Notes under the pieces: generated by a model
Told to the model about the DNA's origin: nothing
The model's input: the letters and a program-made list of their open reading frames with translations, nothing else
Database searches by the model: none
NCBI GenBank assembly: GCA_913053875.1
Contig: CAJXGN010000017.1
Coordinates: 1-62,404 of the forward strand
Reading direction: 5' to 3'
DNA: 62,404 nt
Source of the DNA: an uncultured Agromyces sp.
GTDB lineage: Bacteria; Actinomycetota; Actinomycetes; Actinomycetales; Microbacteriaceae
Translations under genes and position numbers: made by a program
In this document: positions 60,074 through 62,404 of the stretch, one piece after another
How positions within the stretch are numbered: the stretch's first letter is position 1
How the letters are laid out: every line of letters begins with the position of its first letter

Positions 60074-61321
60074 ATGAGCAGCACCGAACCCGGCCGCACC
60101 CGCAGCCCGCACGGACTCATCCGCATGGTGGGGCGCAACCCGAAGGACGCGCACCGCGCGGCCACGCCGTTGGAACTCCTGTACGACCTGACGCTCGTCG
60201 TCGCGTTCTCGATCGCCGGTTCCGAGCTCGCGCACAGCCTCGCCGCCGGACACGTCTGGACGGGTGTCGCGGCGTTCCTGTTCTGCATGTTCGCGATCAT
60301 CTGGGCGTGGATGACCTTCGCCTGGTTCGCGTCGGCGTACGACACCGACGACTGGGGCTTCCGCATCGCGACGATGGTCCAGATGCTCGGCGTCACCATC
60401 CTGGCCCTCGGCATCGGCGACCTCTTCGCGGGCTTCGACGAGGGCGTGCTCGACAACGACGTGATCGTCACGGGCTACGTGATCATGCGCCTCTCCATGG
60501 TGAGCCTCTGGCTGCGGGCCGCGCGCAACGACCCCGAGCACCGCCGCGTGCTCCTCGGGTACGTCTGGCTGATCTCCGCGGCGCAGCTGGGCTGGATCGT
60601 GACGGCGTTCGTGCCGCTGCCGATGCCCGCGGTGCTGGTGCTCATGGGGATGCTGTACCTCGTCGAGGTCGGCGGTTCGGCGCTGCTCGAGCGGCAGGAG
60701 GGGCGACTGCCCATCCATCCCCATCACATCGCCGAGCGCTTCGGGCTGCTCGGCATCATCACGTTCGGCGAGGTCGTGCTCGGCACCACCACCGCGGTCG
60801 GGGCGCTCACGACCGAGGTCGGGTGGACGGTCGACGCGGGCGTGCTGGCGTTCTCGGGCATCGCCATGGTGGTCGGCATGTGGTGGGTGTACTTCTCGCT
60901 GCCCCACGGCGAGATCCTCGGGAAGCGCCGCGACCTCGGCGTGCGCTGGGCCTACTCGCACCTGGCGATCTACACGACGATCGCCGCGGTCGGCGCGGGC
61001 CTGCACGCCGTCGCCTACTACCTGGAGCACCACAGCGAGCTCGACGAGGTCGCCACGACGCTGACCGTCGCCGTGCCGCTCGCCCTCTACGTGCTGGCCG
61101 TGTACGGCACGTTCCACCTGCTGCTGCCCGGGCGCGACGCGGTGCACACCTGGCTGGTCGCCGGCACGGTCGTCACGATCGTCGCCGCCGTCCTGCTGGC
61201 GATGGCGGGCGTCTCGATCGCCTGGTCGATCCTCGTGCTCACGGTCGCCCCGTGGATCAGCGTCGTCGGCTACGAGCTGTACGGCGACCGGCACATCAGG
61301 CGCGCGCTCGACGCGCTCTGA
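60074..61321 (+). CDS. ltrA: Low temperature requirement A (LtrA) family membrane protein
   Basis: 415 residues with about ten hydrophobic segments. The N-terminal AHRAATPLELLYDLTLVVAFSIAGSELAHSL and the mid-region RFGLLGIITFGEVVLGTT are conserved LtrA motifs. The protein is named for a Listeria cold-growth phenotype; the transported molecule is unknown. The ATG at 60074 follows the TAGGGT promoter, and no ribosome site is present. A paired-word terminator follows. Confidence 0.87.
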   Translation: MSSTEPGRTRSPHGLIRMVGRNPKDAHRAATPLELLYDLTLVVAFSIAGSELAHSLAAGHVWTGVAAFLFCMFAIIWAWMTFAWFASAYDTDDWGFRIATMVQMLGVTILALGIGDLFAGFDEGVLDNDVIVTGYVIMRLSMVSLWLRAARNDPEHRRVLLGYVWLISAAQLGWIVTAFVPLPMPAVLVLMGMLYLVEVGGSALLERQEGRLPIHPHHIAERFGLLGIITFGEVVLGTTTAVGALTTEVGWTVDAGVLAFSGIAMVVGMWWVYFSLPHGEILGKRRDLGVRWAYSHLAIYTTIAAVGAGLHAVAYYLEHHSELDEVATTLTVAVPLALYVLAVYGTFHLLLPGRDAVHTWLVAGTVVTIVAAVLLAMAGVSIAWSILVLTVAPWISVVGYELYGDRHIRRALDAL

Positions 61322-61325
61322 GGGC

Positions 61326-61350
61326 GAGCGGATGCCCGGGGCATCCGCTC
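61326..61350. terminator. Terminator of paired GCGGATGCC / GGCATCCGC words
   Basis: GAGCGGATGCC (61326-61336) pairs with GGCATCCGCTC (61340-61350) over a three-base loop, immediately after the ltrA stop. Confidence 0.7.
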
Positions 61351-61411
61351 TCCACACTGTTTCGGGTGCCGGTCCACCGGCACGCGGGCCGAGGAGTATC
61401 GTCCCGGGGCA

Positions 61412-62320
61412 GTGAACGCACTCGCCGACGAGCTCTTCCCCGGTACGGGGAGCGATGCCGCACGACTCGACGCCGCGATCGGGCCGGTCGAGTGGGCACG
61501 GGTGCCCTCGACGTTCGAACGGGACGTCGTCGACGCGCCCAGCGGGCCGCTCGCGCGCATCGCGCTGGGGCCGGCCACCGGGGAGCGCGTCGTGCTCGTG
61601 CCCGGCATGACGGGGTCGAAGGAGGACTTCCTCCTCATGATGCCGTTGTTGGCGGACGCGGGGTACCGGGTCGAGGCGTTCGACATGGCGGGGCAGTACG
61701 AGTCCGGGACGGCGGGCCCGGAGCGACTCGACCCGCCAGAGCGCCGCTACTCGCTGCAGCTGTTCGTCGACGACCTCGTCGCGGTGCTCGACACGGGTGC
61801 GACGCCGGCGCACGTGCTCGGCTACTCGTACGCGGGCACGGTCGCAGCGGATGCCGCGCTGCAGCGTCTCGAGCTGTTCGCGAGCCTCACGCTGCTGTCC
61901 GCCCCGCCGCTCGCGGGGCAGGCGCTGCGCGGATTCAAGGTGCTCGGGCCGCTGAGCCCGTTGGTGCCCGGCCGGGCGCTCGGGCCGGTGTTCATCGCGG
62001 CGCTGCGACTGAACGTGCACCGTGCGCCGGTCGACCGCGCCCGGTTCGTGACCGACCGCTTCCGGCTCACGCGAGCGTCGAGCGTCGGCGACATCCTCGC
62101 ACTCATGCAGCGCACGCCCGACCGCGCCGAGGAGTTGCGAGCGTCGGGGATGCGCGTGCTCGTCGCAGTGGGGGCGGGCGACGTGTGGCGACCGGGCCTG
62201 CACGAGGCGTTCGCCCGGCGACTCGGGGCGACGTTCGTCGAACTCCCGACCGGACACAGTCCGTGCGAGACGGCTCCCCACCAGCTCACCGAGGCGATGC
62301 TCGCGTTCCTCCGCCGCTGA
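61412..62320 (+). CDS. Alpha/beta-fold hydrolase
   Basis: 302 residues. VVLVPGMTGSKEDFLLMMPLLADAGYRVEAFDMAGQYES is the oxyanion-region segment, the nucleophile elbow is GYSYAG, and the catalytic acid and histidine are likely in GAGDVWRPG and LPTGHSPCETAPH. No signal peptide is present. The start is GTG 61412, with a TATCGT hexamer nine bases upstream. The stop codon lies only seven bases before the right-hand insertion-sequence edge at 62328, so the element inserted just behind an intact gene. Confidence 0.82.
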   Translation: MNALADELFPGTGSDAARLDAAIGPVEWARVPSTFERDVVDAPSGPLARIALGPATGERVVLVPGMTGSKEDFLLMMPLLADAGYRVEAFDMAGQYESGTAGPERLDPPERRYSLQLFVDDLVAVLDTGATPAHVLGYSYAGTVAADAALQRLELFASLTLLSAPPLAGQALRGFKVLGPLSPLVPGRALGPVFIAALRLNVHRAPVDRARFVTDRFRLTRASSVGDILALMQRTPDRAEELRASGMRVLVAVGAGDVWRPGLHEAFARRLGATFVELPTGHSPCETAPHQLTEAMLAFLRR

Positions 62321-62327
62321 CGCGGCT

Positions 62328-62404
62328 GATGCTCCTATGGATGTCAAGCGGTGAGGACGTAGTAGATCTCGCGGGCGATGAAGCGTTTGAGGCAGCGGAT
62401 GATG
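62328..62404 (-). mobile_element. 3' end of an IS110-type insertion sequence (right window edge)
   Basis: 62328-62403 is the exact inverted copy of bases 1-76. The homology stops at 62327/62328, seven bases after the hydrolase stop. The element continues outside the window. Its orientation is opposite to that of the left copy. Confidence 0.75.
62344..62404 (-). CDS. IS110-family transposase, C-terminal fragment (cut by window edge)
   Basis: Reading on the minus strand gives the same 19-residue tail as at the left edge, IIRCLKRFIAREIYYVLTA, then TGA at 62346-62344. It is partial only because the window ends here. The identity with the left copy at every base shows recent transposition or gene conversion. 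Confidence 0.7.
   Translation of the reverse strand, partial: IIRCLKRFIAREIYYVLTA

Noticed and set aside
60011..62347. Continuation of the acyl-CoA ligase reading frame upstream through the ltrA and hydrolase genes
   Set aside because: The upstream part is antisense to ltrA and the hydrolase; the enzyme's conserved N-terminus begins at the GTG/ATG near 60010-60019.

Overview
The window is about 62 kb of very GC-rich DNA with dense, mostly short operons, many GTG starts, start codons placed 6-8 nt after a TANNNT hexamer (leaderless-type promoters), lipoprotein sugar-binding proteins with LTGC-type lipoboxes, and actinobacterial families (LigB-type ATP-dependent DNA ligase, ECF41/SigJ-type sigma factor, MoeZ-like and MoaCB-fused molybdenum-cofactor enzymes). 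It most likely comes from an actinobacterium of the Microbacteriaceae type (Agromyces, Microbacterium or a relative). The genus is an inference. No rRNA, tRNA, CRISPR array or prophage was seen.

Both ends carry the same 76 bp in inverted orientation: the last 19 codons and 3' flank of an IS110-type transposase. The window is therefore the unique segment between two inverted copies of one insertion sequence, probably a contig broken at repeats.

Layout. (1) 0.2-7.5 kb: LacI regulator plus a glycoside operon (two MalFG-type permeases, binding lipoprotein, GH1 and GH35-like enzymes) with matching palindromic operators. (2) 7.5-12.5 kb: small conserved proteins, an EI24/CysZ-like membrane protein, a putative glycosylase and LigB. 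(3) 12.7-18.6 kb: LacI regulator divergent from a rhamnose-type ABC transporter. (4) 18.7-23.5 kb: ACC deaminase, DUF2461, YeiH, VOC and small proteins. (5) 23.5-32.1 kb: a block depleted in a sequence word common elsewhere, with an HxlR-controlled pair of luciferase-like oxidoreductases and an F420/NADP-type reductase, a SnoaL-like protein, a TRIC/UPF0126 protein, two alpha/beta hydrolases, a GntR regulator and the AlkC-ATL alkylation-repair pair. (6) 32.1-39.7 kb: TetR/oxidoreductase, ECF41 sigma factor, NmrA-like protein, methyltransferase, trans-sulfuration enzyme, DUF368 lipid translocase and HAD phosphatase. (7) 39.9-43.4 kb: phosphonate-type transporter phnD-C-E-E. (8) 43.5-49.4 kb: DUF1540 protein behind a DtxR/IdeR-like iron box, Ser/Thr kinase, MarR/NADP-binding pair and two tandem DHA2 transporters. 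(9) 49.4-56.3 kb: molybdate uptake (modABC plus a HTH-TOBE protein) divergent from cofactor synthesis (moeZ, moeA, moaCB, moaE). (10) 56.3-62.3 kb: hydroxyproline-type racemase and ornithine-cyclodeaminase homologue, acyl-CoA ligase, LtrA and an alpha/beta hydrolase.

The most interesting signals lie outside the genes. A TGCAATATATTGCA palindrome occurs at four promoters and links the GntR regulator to ACC deaminase 9 kb away. The word GCGGATGC/GCATCCGC recurs through genes and terminators in an uptake-signal-like way and is nearly absent from two blocks. Three intergenic regions hold large inverted repeats with arms that can pair in alternative ways.
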